Assembly: GCA_003222275.1 (NCBI GenBank)
Contig: QHVJ01000154.1
Coordinates: 1-53,362, forward strand
Length of the DNA: 53,362 nt
Reading direction: 5' to 3'
Origin: Acidobacteriota bacterium
GTDB taxonomy: Bacteria; Acidobacteriota; Vicinamibacteria; Fen-336
The notes below the pieces were generated by a model. That model made no database searches. It had not been told where the DNA came from and saw only the letters and a list, made by a program, of their open reading frames with translations. A program made the position numbers and the translations under genes. Shown here one piece after another: positions 1-9,536 of the stretch (positions within the stretch are counted from its first letter, which is position 1; every line of letters starts with the position of its first letter).

Positions 1-1499
<1,499 letters not shown>

Positions 1500-1516
1500 A
1501 TCCGACGCTCGCTGCC

Positions 1517-1939
1517 ATGAAGCTCGAGCTGCGCTATCCGGCCACCCCCGACAACGCCCTCGACCACGCCCAGCTCGCGGTCGAGGCGGCGTGGGAATCG
1601 GGGTTCGAGCTGGACTACTCCCCGCCCAGCCTCGAGACGGCCGACGCCGAGATCGAGGCCCTTCGCGAGGAGGGACACACGGGCGAGGAGGTGGCGGAGG
1701 CGCTGTTCGTCCTGGGCTGCTATCTGGGAGAGGTGATGGCCCGCGCGCTCGGAGGCCGCTGGGTGGCCACCGCGCGCTCGCCGCTGGCGGGCGTCTCGCC
1801 CTGGCCGATGGTGGTGATGCTCCGCGACGGATCGGCATGGGATCCGATCGGGAAGGCCTACAAGCGTCTGGAGCTCGGGGACTCGGAATACCTGCCGGCG
1901 TACTTCGCGGCCGCCGCGTCCCGCCCGCGCGGCCGCTGA
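1517..1939 (+). CDS. Conserved hypothetical protein, 140 aa
   Basis: The function is not recognised. The protein has no signal peptide or membrane segment, so it is likely cytoplasmic. The stretch LGCYLGEVMARALGGRW followed by VVMLRDGSAWDPIGKAYKRL recalls a widespread small-domain family (DUF3806-like) seen near housekeeping genes; this is a resemblance from memory only. I chose the ATG at 1517 because the upstream GTG overlaps the metH stop and the intervening bases belong to a hairpin repeat. The stop overlaps the start of the Smr gene (TGATG), which suggests metH, this gene and the Smr gene form one transcription unit. Confidence 0.6.
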   Translation: MKLELRYPATPDNALDHAQLAVEAAWESGFELDYSPPSLETADAEIEALREEGHTGEEVAEALFVLGCYLGEVMARALGGRWVATARSPLAGVSPWPMVVMLRDGSAWDPIGKAYKRLELGDSEYLPAYFAAAASRPRGR

Positions 1940-2247
1940 TGGCCGACGAGGCCGAGCCGTTCCCGCTCCCGATAACGGAGGTACTCGATCTTCATGCGTT
2001 CGCGCCTCGCGACGTGCCCTCGGTGGTGGAGGAGTACCTGCGGGCCTGCCGCGAGCGGGGCCTGATGCTCGTCCGGCTCGTGCATGGACGCGGCCGCGGC
2101 GTGCAGAGGGCCGAGGTGCAGCGGGTCCTGCGGCGGATGACGGCGGAGGTCGAGTGGTTCGGCGACGCGCCCCCCGCATCCGGCGGCTGGGGAGCCACCC
2201 TCGTGAGGCTGCGGCGTCTCGAGCCGGAGGGCGCCGCGCGCGAGTGA
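1939..2247 (+). CDS. Smr (MutS2 C-terminal type) domain protein
   Basis: A 102-residue protein that is almost entirely a stand-alone Smr domain. The two family motifs are present: LDLHAFAPRD near residue 18 and the HGRGRG loop near residue 50. Smr domains bind or nick DNA or RNA; the isolated form is found in many bacteria and its substrate here cannot be told. The ATG overlaps the stop of the upstream hypothetical gene (TGATG), indicating translational coupling. The C-terminal residues after about position 80 are a short extension with no recognised domain. Confidence 0.8.
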   Translation: MADEAEPFPLPITEVLDLHAFAPRDVPSVVEEYLRACRERGLMLVRLVHGRGRGVQRAEVQRVLRRMTAEVEWFGDAPPASGGWGATLVRLRRLEPEGAARE

Positions 2248-2337
2248 GGAATCATACATGCCTTGAAAGTACCGCCGGACGCCTGTTTCGTGGCACGATG
2301 CTCCGCGAGCGCAGGCCGGCGTGGACGAAATTCTTCT

Positions 2338-2367
2338 TGACAACGTCCAAACCGGCTCACTAGATTG
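2338..2367 (+). promoter_or_regulatory. Sigma70-type promoter for the gene at 2423
   Basis: A perfect -35 box TTGACA (2338-2343), an 18-base spacer and a -10-like TAGATT (2362-2367) lie about 55 bases upstream of the start at 2423. It stands out in this GC-rich sequence. Confidence 0.6.
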
Positions 2368-2422
2368 GTCGTCTCTCAACCGCACGAGGCGATCAACTTC
2401 CGGGAGCGGGGACAGCTTGCCG

Positions 2423-2662
2423 ATGCGCAACCTCACGTTTGGATTCTTCGACGACAGCGGCCTCCCGCGCGACACCCGCATCCTCATGTTCTACTCCTTC
2501 GAGACCGAGGAGCACTTTTCCCGGTCGGGGATCCTCCACTACCACGTGTCGGAGGGGCGGTTCGTCGGACCGCGTCACGACAAGGAGCTGACCGCGGCCG
2601 CCCTCGACTTCCTCTCCCGCAACGGACGACTTTCGCAGACCGCGGTAATTCCGGGGGGGTAA
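2423..2662 (+). CDS. Small orphan protein, 79 aa
   Basis: No family is recognised. The protein starts MRNLTFGFFDDSG, is mixed in composition and has no signal peptide or membrane span. The ATG at 2423 was chosen over an in-frame upstream start at 2321 because a purine-rich GGGAGCGGGG lies just in front of it and a good promoter (2338-2367) ends between the two candidates. The last codons (Pro-Gly-Gly-stop) come from the first G-tract of the hairpin repeat that follows, so the original C-terminus may have been replaced. A real small gene is likely because it has its own promoter. Confidence 0.5.
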   Translation: MRNLTFGFFDDSGLPRDTRILMFYSFETEEHFSRSGILHYHVSEGRFVGPRHDKELTAAALDFLSRNGRLSQTAVIPGG

Positions 2663-2806
2663 GAAGCTCGCGAAGGTACCCCCCGCGCGCATTCGCGCGC
2701 GTTCATTCGTCAACTCGGGGGGTACGAGGAACGGAAGCACCCCCCCGCGCGCATTCGCGCTCCCCCCCCGTCGCTCGCGCGGGAGTGAATCCCGCGCTCG
2801 CTGCCA
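2651..2806 (+). repeat. Composite hairpin repeat, copy B (two G/C-tract hairpins plus the GGAGTGAATCC hairpin)
   Basis: Two tandem units each carry a GGGGGGT...ACCCCCC hairpin (2654-2684 and 2717-2746) followed by GCGCGCATTCGCGC. The second unit continues into the C-tract and the GCGGGA-gtgaa-TCCCGC hairpin flanked by GCTCGC repeats. It separates the orphan gene from inositol-phosphate synthase and may act as a transcription terminator or an RNA-processing element. Confidence 0.75.
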
Positions 2807-2903
2807 CGTGCTTGGTGCTGGCGCTTGCTGCTCCGTCTGCGGCGCCTGTGATAGCATGGCGGCTTTTGGGCGCCTCCCGCGGGAGCCGCCAGGGAGTTCC
2901 GTC

Positions 2904-4226
2904 ATGAACAGCTCCGACAAGGCCCGGTCGATCCCGCCCGCAGAAGGAAAGCTGGGCATCCTGCTGCCGGGCATGGGCGCGGTGGCGACGACCTTCATCG
3001 CGGGCGTGGAGGCCATCCGCCAGGGGCTCTCGCGGCCGATCGGCAGCCTCACCCAGATGGGGACCGTCCGTCTCGGCAAGCGGACCGACAACCGCTCGCC
3101 CCGCATCGGCGAGTTCGTGCCCCTGGCCAGCCTGGATCGTCTCGAGTTCGCGGGGTGGGACGTCTACCGCGACAACGCGTATGAAGCCGCCCGCAAGGCC
3201 GGCGTCCTCCACAACGAGCACCTCGCCGCGGTGAAGCCGTTCCTGGAACGGATCAAGCCGTGGCCCGCGGTGTTCGACCCCGTCTACGTGAAGAAGCTCT
3301 CCGGGGAGAACGTCAAGAAGGGGAAGAGCAAGCGGGACCTCGCCGAGCAGGTCCAGGCGGACATCGACGGCTTCCGCAAGGAGCGCGGCCTCTCGCGGCT
3401 GGTGATGGTGTGGTGCGGGTCGACCGAGGTCTACCGGGAGGCGGGCGAGGTCCACTCGACCCTGGCCCGGTTCGAGCGCGGCCTCGAGGAGAGCGATCCC
3501 GAGATCCTGCCCTCGATGATCTACGCGTACGCGGCCATCAAGGGGGGCATCCCGTACGCCAACGGGGCGCCCAACCTCTCCGCCGACGTCCCCGCGCTGC
3601 TCGAGCTGGCGAAGAAGACGGGCACGCCGATCGCGGGAAAGGACTTCAAGACCGGCCAGACCCTGATGAAGACCGTGCTCGCCCCCGCGTTCAAGGCGAG
3701 GCTCCTCGGCTTGCAGGGCTGGTTCTCCACCAACATCCTGGGCAACCGCGACGGCGAGATCCTCGAGGATCCCGAGTCCTTCAAGACGAAGGAAGTATCC
3801 AAGCTCGGCGTGCTCGAGCACATCCTCCAGCCGCACATCTACCCGGACCTCTACGGCAAGATCCACCACCTCGTGCGCATCAACTACTACCCGCCGCGGG
3901 GGGACAACAAGGAGGGCTGGGACAACATCGACATCTTCGGCTGGATGGGGTACCCGATGCAGATCAAGGTGGACTTCCTCTGCCGCGACTCCATCCTCGC
4001 CGCCCCCATTGTGCTCGACCTCGCCCTGTTCCTGGACCTCGCCTCGCGCACGAAGATGAGCGGCATCCAGGAGTGGCTGTCCTTCTATTTCAAGAGCCCC
4101 ATGACCGCCCCCGGGCTCTATCCGGAGCACGACCTCTTCATCCAGCTCATGAAGCTCAAGAACACGCTGCGGCACCTTCGAGGCGAGGAGCTGATCACGC
4201 ATTTGGGGCTGGAGTATTACGACTGA
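2904..4226 (+). CDS. ino1: Inositol-3-phosphate synthase
   Basis: Converts glucose 6-phosphate to 1L-myo-inositol 1-phosphate with NAD+, the committed step to inositol lipids and solutes, in the cytoplasm. The 440-residue length fits the family. An N-terminal Rossmann segment (LGILLPGMGAVATT, about residues 15-28) and the conserved block TGQTLMKTVLAPAFKARLLG followed by GWFSTNILGNRDG (about 250-285) are clear. The ATG at 2904 has AGGGAG at the right distance. A 73-codon gene follows 7 bases after the stop and a TPR gene follows that, suggesting a small operon. The family is common in Actinobacteria and some Acidobacteriota-type bacteria. Confidence 0.95.
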   Translation: MNSSDKARSIPPAEGKLGILLPGMGAVATTFIAGVEAIRQGLSRPIGSLTQMGTVRLGKRTDNRSPRIGEFVPLASLDRLEFAGWDVYRDNAYEAARKAGVLHNEHLAAVKPFLERIKPWPAVFDPVYVKKLSGENVKKGKSKRDLAEQVQADIDGFRKERGLSRLVMVWCGSTEVYREAGEVHSTLARFERGLEESDPEILPSMIYAYAAIKGGIPYANGAPNLSADVPALLELAKKTGTPIAGKDFKTGQTLMKTVLAPAFKARLLGLQGWFSTNILGNRDGEILEDPESFKTKEVSKLGVLEHILQPHIYPDLYGKIHHLVRINYYPPRGDNKEGWDNIDIFGWMGYPMQIKVDFLCRDSILAAPIVLDLALFLDLASRTKMSGIQEWLSFYFKSPMTAPGLYPEHDLFIQLMKLKNTLRHLRGEELITHLGLEYYD

Positions 4227-4233
4227 GGGGGCT

Positions 4234-4455
4234 ATGGAAACAACGGCGCTGGCGGTCGGGGTCAAGCTCAAGGAGATCAACACCGGGAACATCGCGTACC
4301 AGGACTGCACGGTGCTGCACGCCGACGCCGTGGGCCTCGTCTTCGAGGTGCAGCGAACGGTGGCCGAGGGCGGCAACGTGGAGACCGTCGTGAGCCAGGT
4401 CCTTGTGCCCTGGGTCAACATCCAGTACGTTCTTCTCATGGAGGAGCGGACCTGA
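4234..4455 (+). CDS. Small beta-rich protein, possibly Sm-like, 73 aa
   Basis: No firm family assignment. The pattern VKLKEINTGNIAYQDCTVLH, then a hydrophobic VGLVFEV strand, then VLVPWVNIQYVLLMEE is what one expects of a five-stranded Sm/LSm-like barrel. This is an inference from strand pattern, not a recognised match. It starts 7 bases after the inositol-phosphate synthase stop with a G-rich ribosome site, and the next gene starts one base after its stop, so it is almost certainly cotranscribed with both. A role tied to inositol metabolism is only suggested by position. Confidence 0.6.
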   Translation: METTALAVGVKLKEINTGNIAYQDCTVLHADAVGLVFEVQRTVAEGGNVETVVSQVLVPWVNIQYVLLMEERT

Positions 4456-4456
4456 C

Positions 4457-5005
4457 ATGAAGACCAACGCTCTGATGCTTTCCGTGCTCGTCGGCGCGCT
4501 GGCCGCACCGGCGGCCGCAGTGGCGGTCTGCCGTACCGGAGGCGCGGATCCGGCGCCGGCGCCGGCTCCCGCCGACCGCTTGCAGACCGGTATCGCCCTC
4601 TTCCAGCGCGGGGAGTACGCGAAGGCGGAGGCGACGCTGCGGGAGGCGGCGGGCCCGGAGGCCAGCGCGTACCTGGCGGCCAGCCTCGCCAAGCAGAAGA
4701 AGTACGCCGAGGCCGAGGCCCCCGCCCGGACCGCCCTGGAGGCGAACCCGACGAACGAGGTGGCATTGGCGGCGCTCGGCGAGTCGCTCGTCGGACAGCG
4801 CAAGTTCGACGAGGCGATCGAGAAGATGTCGGACGCCATCAAGCGCAAGGCCGACTTCGCCTATGCGTACTTCTGGCGCGGCCAGGCGTACTACGGAAAG
4901 AAGAAGGCGGACAGGATGGTCTCCGATTTCGAGACCTTCCTGAAGCTCGCCCCCAAGTCCCCCGAGGCGCCGATCGTCCGCCAGCTGCTGTCGAGCCTGG
5001 GATAG
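4457..5005 (+). CDS. Exported TPR-repeat protein, 182 aa
   Basis: The N-terminus has a basic start, a hydrophobic core (ALMLSVLVGALAAPAAAVAV) and then a Pro-Ala linker, so it is probably exported to the periplasm. Residues from about 42 onwards hold three to four tetratricopeptide-like helical pairs (ALFQRGEYAKAEATL, LAKQKKYAEAEAPAR, ESLVGQRKFDEAIEKMSDAI, YFWRGQAYYGKKKADRMVSD). TPR proteins mediate protein-protein contacts; no partner is evident. The ATG at 4457 nearly abuts the stop of the upstream small gene. Confidence 0.75.
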   Translation: MKTNALMLSVLVGALAAPAAAVAVCRTGGADPAPAPAPADRLQTGIALFQRGEYAKAEATLREAAGPEASAYLAASLAKQKKYAEAEAPARTALEANPTNEVALAALGESLVGQRKFDEAIEKMSDAIKRKADFAYAYFWRGQAYYGKKKADRMVSDFETFLKLAPKSPEAPIVRQLLSSLG

Positions 5006-5034
5006 CGACGGACACCGCGCTCTGGCTGGCGCAC

Positions 5035-5481
5035 GTGGGCGCGCTCGCCGCGTGGGTGGGAGCGGCCCTCGTGGCCCAGGTGGCGCTGTGGCGGGCGCGC
5101 GCCGGAGGCCATCCCGGCCGCGAGCTGTCGGCCCGCCGGCGCATCCGGCCGTGGCTGGCGGTGGAGCACGCCGGCCTCGCCCTCGCCCTCCTCGCCGGCC
5201 TCGCGCTTCTGGAGACGCGAGGCTGGGGTCCCGGCCGCGCCCGCTGGCTCGGCCTGAAGCTGGGCCTGACGCTGTTCCTCGTCGTTCCCCTGGAAGCGAT
5301 GCACGCCTGGGTGTGCCACGCCTGGATCGCCCGAGGCTTGCGCCAGACGGCGGCCCCTCCCTTCTCCAAGGACCTGGCCCGGGGCATCGGCATGGACGAC
5401 ATGATCCGGGCGCTGGCGGCCCCGCTGCTGGGGATCGGTGTCCCCCTCATCGTGTGGCTGTCGGTGAAACATCCTTTCTAG
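5035..5481 (+). CDS. Integral membrane protein, HemJ/CopD-like, 148 aa
   Basis: Four hydrophobic segments are visible: AAWVGAALVAQVALW, AGLALALLAGLALL, LGLKLGLTLFLVV and a C-terminal ALAAPLLGIGVPLIVWL. The arrangement, with a His-Trp near the start and a Lys-Leu-x-Leu helix followed by MHAW, recalls HemJ/CopD-like membrane proteins; the resemblance is loose. The start is uncertain: GTG at 5035 is the first conventional codon, but the same frame is open back to about 5005 and reads a plausible N-terminal helix beginning LAHVG, so a non-standard or lost start is possible. Its 3' end overlaps the convergent CreD-like gene by 35 bases. Confidence 0.6.
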   Translation: MGALAAWVGAALVAQVALWRARAGGHPGRELSARRRIRPWLAVEHAGLALALLAGLALLETRGWGPGRARWLGLKLGLTLFLVVPLEAMHAWVCHAWIARGLRQTAAPPFSKDLARGIGMDDMIRALAAPLLGIGVPLIVWLSVKHPF

Positions 5482-6715
5482 CGAATGCCTCCTCCCAGTC
5501 CACGCCTCCCGTCATCTGCATGAGAACGAACAGCGTGGCCACCGCGCCCACGGTGACGGTGAGGCCCGCGTAGCCCTCGAAGAAGAACGCGTAGCTGAAG
5601 AGCACCAGGAAGACCAGCTGCGCCACGCCGGCCTCGAGGAGCGCGAGGCGCATGCCGGCGACCAGGCGCAGGTAGCTCACGACCAGGAGGATGCTCGTCA
5701 GCGCGGCAACGAGGAATGCCGCGTGGACATCGATATGGTCGACCAGGTAGGCGAGGAGCAGGTGGAAGGAGAAGAAAGCGGCGGCGAGAAAGAAATAGTT
5801 CATGGGATGGAGGCTCCGGCGCCGCACCACCCCCAGCATCACCATCACCGCCATGAAGAAGAGCAGCGACACCGGAGCGAAGAACGTGATGCGCGACGCC
5901 AGCGGCCCGGGATTGAGGCGGTCGGGCGGGTCCATGCCGATCTTCTGTCCCGTCACCAGGCTGTCGAAGCGCCACGTGAGGCGCCAGCCGCCGCCCTGCG
6001 CGGCGCGACCCGAAGGCGATAGCGTGCCGGCGGGGAAGTCGATCGCGGCGAAGTCGGTCGTCATGTCGAGCTGGAAGTCACGGACCTGGGCGACCCCGGG
6101 ACCGAACGAGTACGTCCACTCGCCGAGCCCGCGCGAGCGATAGGTGACGAGGACGGCGGCATCGCCTCGCGGCGGCAGTGTCGTCCGCAGCGACGCCCCG
6201 TGGCCCAGATCGGAGATGGGCGGCGCCTCCTGCCCGTTCACGGTGAAGCTGAAGCCGTCGTAGATCGCTTGCGCCGAAGGGAAGGGCAGCTCGACCACGA
6301 CCGGCCGCGGTACGTCGTCGGGATTATGGAGCCGGTATCGTCCGCCGAAGGCGACCGCATAAGTGTCGTACCAGAGCAGGCCCTTGCGGCGCTGGTCGAG
6401 GTGCAGCCCGACCGTGATCCGGCTGGAATCCAGCGGGATGGCCGTCTGCTCCGTCACCGTCTTCGTCACCGTTCTCACGATGGCCTTGCCCGCCGCATCC
6501 TTGTCCGCCACGTTCTCCGTAATCTTCTGCGGCCGCTGCACCCATGCCCGCGGCGACTGCTGGTCGTGACGCCCGCCCCAGAGGCGAGCCACCTCCTGGG
6601 CCAAGCGCTCGTCGGCCTCGCCCGTGCGCTGCACGATGGAAGTGCCCAGGACCGACCAGGCGATGGCGGTGCAGCAGAAGATGAAGCCGACGGCCAACAG
6701 GCGCGCAGCGGTCAC
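5447..6715 (-). CDS. CreD-like inner membrane protein
   Basis: A 422-residue protein with an N-terminal membrane anchor, a large extracytoplasmic domain (about residues 30-265) and a cluster of membrane helices from about 275 on. The segment LHPMNYFFLAAAFFSFHLLL followed by DHIDVHAAFLVAALTSILLV matches the layout of the C-terminal membrane domain of CreD. In enterobacteria CreD is controlled by CreBC and affects envelope stress and colicin tolerance. No two-component pair lies next to it here, so its role is open. GTG at 6715 is preceded by a strong AAAGGAGG. It converges on, and overlaps by 35 bases, the gene ending at 5481. Confidence 0.7.
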   Translation of the reverse strand: MTAARLLAVGFIFCCTAIAWSVLGTSIVQRTGEADERLAQEVARLWGGRHDQQSPRAWVQRPQKITENVADKDAAGKAIVRTVTKTVTEQTAIPLDSSRITVGLHLDQRRKGLLWYDTYAVAFGGRYRLHNPDDVPRPVVVELPFPSAQAIYDGFSFTVNGQEAPPISDLGHGASLRTTLPPRGDAAVLVTYRSRGLGEWTYSFGPGVAQVRDFQLDMTTDFAAIDFPAGTLSPSGRAAQGGGWRLTWRFDSLVTGQKIGMDPPDRLNPGPLASRITFFAPVSLLFFMAVMVMLGVVRRRSLHPMNYFFLAAAFFSFHLLLAYLVDHIDVHAAFLVAALTSILLVVSYLRLVAGMRLALLEAGVAQLVFLVLFSYAFFFEGYAGLTVTVGAVATLFVLMQMTGGVDWEEAFARKDVSPTATR

Positions 6716-6933
6716 GGAGCCTCCTTTGGAGGCACACTCGTCAGCCTCCGGCGGCCCCCAAGGGGCAAGAACGGTGCCGGGGAGGCTCGGTGGGGCGTGA
6801 GGAGATTGTGAGCGCGCGCAAGACGCGGTCGCCGAGTGGCTTGAAGGTGCGATTTGCAGGTCTCGACGGCTACGCCGCCGGTCGCCGAGGGATCACGTGC
6901 GCGCGATCGTGTGTCCGGCCAACCGCATCTGGG

Positions 6934-7437
6934 TCAGATCCGCCGCAGCAACACCAGCCGCACGAGGTCACCGTCCGGCCAGGCCGCGGCCAGCTCCCAG
7001 CCGTCCATTCCCAGCCGATTCAGCTCTTCCACGTCCACGCGCGGGCGCTCGAACACCCGATATTCGAAGTGGTCGGCCGGGGCGGGGTCGGGCTGGGGGA
7101 CGAGGCCTTCGCGGGAGTAGGCGTCCAGCAGGCGGCGTGCCGGGCCTTCGAGCTCCTCGAAGCGGACCGCGATGCCGGCCGCCCGGCCCGTGTCCGGATC
7201 GAATCGCTCGCTGCGCCACACGAGCCGGCAGGGAATCACGACTTCCCGCCCGTCACGGGGCAGGATCACCCTCAGCCGGAGGCTTTCCGACGGATCGAGG
7301 GCGATGCGCGTCGAGAGGAAGGCGCCGTCGGCGGAAAGGTCCGTGACGACCACGACATGGCTGCGACTTCCGACCTCGAGCACCGCGCTGCGAACGAAGG
7401 GAAGGTTCCGGCGCCTCGTCGAGCGCCGGTCGTTCAA
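6934..7437 (-). CDS. PilZ domain protein with C-terminal DUF4177-like domain
   Basis: The PilZ domain (about residues 1-105) starts RRSTRRR and has DLSADGAF, which fit the RxxxR and D/NxSxxG c-di-GMP-binding motifs. From about residue 118 the protein continues FEYRVFERPRVDVEELNRLG and ends with MDGWELAAAWP and RLVLLRR, the pattern of a DUF4177 domain. It would be a cytoplasmic c-di-GMP effector with an added small domain. The TTG start at 7437 is chosen because it overlaps the stop of the upstream NUDIX gene as TTGA, a coupling junction, and because the PilZ motif begins directly after it. Confidence 0.72.
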   Translation of the reverse strand: MNDRRSTRRRNLPFVRSAVLEVGSRSHVVVVTDLSADGAFLSTRIALDPSESLRLRVILPRDGREVVIPCRLVWRSERFDPDTGRAAGIAVRFEELEGPARRLLDAYSREGLVPQPDPAPADHFEYRVFERPRVDVEELNRLGMDGWELAAAWPDGDLVRLVLLRRI

Positions 7438-7997
7438 CGCGTCGCCTTTCGCGCCCGTTGCTCGCTCTCCATCAGCAGGGCGATGACGGTCTTCGCGTCC
7501 TTTATCTCGCCCGCGTGAAGCAGGCCGCGCGCCGCGTCGAGCGTGTACCACTTCACCTCCAGCACCTCGTCGTCGTCGGGGTGGACGGGCGCCTCTTCCA
7601 GCCGGGTCGCGCGGAAGAGATGCAGGACCTCGTCGCAGAAGCCGGGAGTGGGATGGAACGTCACCAGGGGCTCGAGATGGCCCGCGCGCCGGCCCACCTC
7701 CTCCTCGAGCTCCCGGCGGATCGCCTGCTCCGGCGATTCGCCCTTCTCGAGCACGCCCGCCGGCACCTCCCACAGCGCCTGTCCCACGGGATGGCGATAT
7801 TGGCGGACGAGCACGAGCCGGCCCTCGTCGTCGACGGGGATGGCGGCCACGGACCCGCGGTGCCTCACCACCTCCCGGAGGGCCTTCGTTCCTCCCTCTT
7901 CCTGTATCTCGTCCAGCTCGAGGGAGAGGATCTTCCCGTCGTACACGCGCCGGTGGCTGAGGACGCGCACGGCGGGCTTGCCCTTGGCCGAGGACAT
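7434..7997 (-). CDS. NUDIX hydrolase, ADP-ribose pyrophosphatase type
   Basis: Likely hydrolyses ADP-ribose or a related nucleoside diphosphate sugar. The Nudix box is complete: GVLEKGESPEQAIRRELEEEVG spans about residues 83-104, with Gly, Glu, Arg-Glu-Leu and Glu-Glu in register. The N-terminal strand (VRVLSHRRVYDGKILSLELD) and EVPAG just before the box are typical of the NudF/ADPRP group. ATG at 7997 lies 4 bases after the stop of the upstream lipoprotein gene. An in-frame TTG at 8021 would overlap that gene and is less likely. It is translationally coupled to the downstream PilZ gene. Confidence 0.9.
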   Translation of the reverse strand: MSSAKGKPAVRVLSHRRVYDGKILSLELDEIQEEGGTKALREVVRHRGSVAAIPVDDEGRLVLVRQYRHPVGQALWEVPAGVLEKGESPEQAIRRELEEEVGRRAGHLEPLVTFHPTPGFCDEVLHLFRATRLEEAPVHPDDDEVLEVKWYTLDAARGLLHAGEIKDAKTVIALLMESEQRARKATR

Positions 7998-8001
7998 CGC
8001 G

Positions 8002-9471
8002 TCAGCGCTCGCGGACGGCAAGTTTGTCCACGCGCACGGTCCCGCCGACCACGAGGACCTTCACGTCGGTGACGTGGGCGGGTCGCGGGCGGAGCGCGCC
8101 GAGGTCTCCCTTCCACGGCGACCATCCGCCGGGCCCTTCACCCAGGCTGACTTCCAGGGTCGCGACCCTCGGCTTGCCGCCCTCGTCCTCGTACCCGACG
8201 CGGATGCGCACCTGGGCCTCGCCCGCCACGACCTTGTAGTCGAGGGAGACGGCGGCGCCCGCCCCCGCCGCTACGTCCATCCTCTGCGTGGCCGTCGCCG
8301 GCCGGTCGGTCCCGTCCAGCTGCAGCACGTTGCCGCGGCCGGAGTCGAGGGCGATGCTGCCGCGATCGAACGTCCAGGCGGCAGGTGCCGCGCCGGGCGC
8401 GCCGTCGTCCACGAGAGCGGCCGGCCTGCGCCCGGGCGGGCGGGCGGCGGGATCTCGGCCGCTGTCGCCGGCGGCCCAGCGTGCCCGTTCGGCCATGAGG
8501 TCGGCGGCGGCGCGGGCGTAGACCATGCTGGTCTCGACCCTCTGGATGGGCTCCGCGAAGTACTTCTCGCCCGGGTCCAGGTCGTGGGCCTTTCGGTACG
8601 CCTCCGCCGCCTGCTCGAGGCGCCGGCGATGGTCGGGGGAGTCCACGGGCAGCTTGTAGGCGAGGGCCTCCTGCGCGACCCCGACGTTATGCAGCCGGGC
8701 GGCCTCGGTGTCGCCCTTGTACGTGCGGCGGCTCCACTCCGCGAGAGCCGGCTCGAACTGGCCGCTCTGGGCGAGCTGGTTGCCGGTCTTCAGCTCGCCG
8801 TCCACCGCGAGCATGGCCTGGACGGGATCGGGCGAGAAGCACACCGCCGCCACCGCCCGCGCCGCCGCCTGCTCGACGAGGAGCTTCTCGAGGGCGTCCT
8901 CCGAGTAGGCCTCCGCCGGCACGCGGTCGTTCTCGTCGAACCGCTCGTCGTAGGTCGATCCCGCGTCGACCTCCCGAGGCCCGGCGGGGGTGTCGACCCG
9001 CACCCGCGCGTCGATGCGGCCGGAGGCCAGCTTCAGGTTGACGGGCTGCTTGCGGTAGCCGTAGACGTCCTTCTTCACGTTCTTCTGCTTCTTCTCGTCC
9101 CACTCCTCGCGCTCGCCGATCTTCACGTACTTGTCCTCGTAGCGGACGCTGTCGCGCAATCGGGCGGTGAGATCGTCGATCGTGACTTCGACCACGTCGT
9201 CCGCGGGGCTGGGGGAATCCACGACGCGCACGACGTTCCATGCGCGGAGCGCGTCTTCGACGCGGTTCCGGACGAGGCCGAGGTGGGCGCTCGTGACCGC
9301 CCGCGAGTCGGACGACACGCGGACGGCGACGGTGTCCCCGAGGAGCACGACGTCAGGCGGGCGGTAGCGCGTGAGCGTGACGCGGGTCTTGCTGATGCCG
9401 AACTTGGCGGAGCTGTCCGGAGGCGGGATCAGGGCGCAGCCGACCAGCACGAGGAGAACGGCTCGGCGCAT
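8002..9471 (-). CDS. Predicted lipoprotein with TPR-like region and C-terminal beta domain, 489 aa
   Basis: The N-terminus MRRAVLLVLVGC is a short signal sequence with an LVGC lipobox, so the protein is probably lipid-anchored. Residues about 40-200 form a mixed domain with VEVTIDDLTARLRDSVRYED, of a kind seen in TPR-bearing lipoproteins. Residues about 225-325 are helical and TPR-like (QSGQFEPALAEWSR, AAEAYRKAHDLDPGEKYF). The final third is strand-rich and may be a carbohydrate-binding-like sandwich. Function unknown. The ATG at 9471 sits 7 bases after GGAGG; a GTG at 9477 overlaps that site. First gene of a three-gene operon with the NUDIX and PilZ genes. Confidence 0.65.
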   Translation of the reverse strand: MRRAVLLVLVGCALIPPPDSSAKFGISKTRVTLTRYRPPDVVLLGDTVAVRVSSDSRAVTSAHLGLVRNRVEDALRAWNVVRVVDSPSPADDVVEVTIDDLTARLRDSVRYEDKYVKIGEREEWDEKKQKNVKKDVYGYRKQPVNLKLASGRIDARVRVDTPAGPREVDAGSTYDERFDENDRVPAEAYSEDALEKLLVEQAAARAVAAVCFSPDPVQAMLAVDGELKTGNQLAQSGQFEPALAEWSRRTYKGDTEAARLHNVGVAQEALAYKLPVDSPDHRRRLEQAAEAYRKAHDLDPGEKYFAEPIQRVETSMVYARAAADLMAERARWAAGDSGRDPAARPPGRRPAALVDDGAPGAAPAAWTFDRGSIALDSGRGNVLQLDGTDRPATATQRMDVAAGAGAAVSLDYKVVAGEAQVRIRVGYEDEGGKPRVATLEVSLGEGPGGWSPWKGDLGALRPRPAHVTDVKVLVVGGTVRVDKLAVRER

Positions 9472-9536
9472 GGTCACCTCCGGTTCGGCCCGCGCAATGA
9501 TAGCGCAGGGATCGCGAAGGCGGGCAAGACCCTACG

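Noticed and set aside
2703..4766. A 687-codon open frame on the minus strand across ino1
   Set aside because: Antisense to a gene with full family motifs; the composition is Arg/Pro/His-rich as expected of a shadow frame.
6815..6905. A tRNA-Ser-like stretch with GCCGAGTGGCTTGAAGG
   Set aside because: The D-arm-like part is convincing, but no T arm (GGTTCGAATCC) or matching acceptor stem follows; at most a tRNA relic. The 218-base gap 6716-6933 otherwise holds no gene that I can support.
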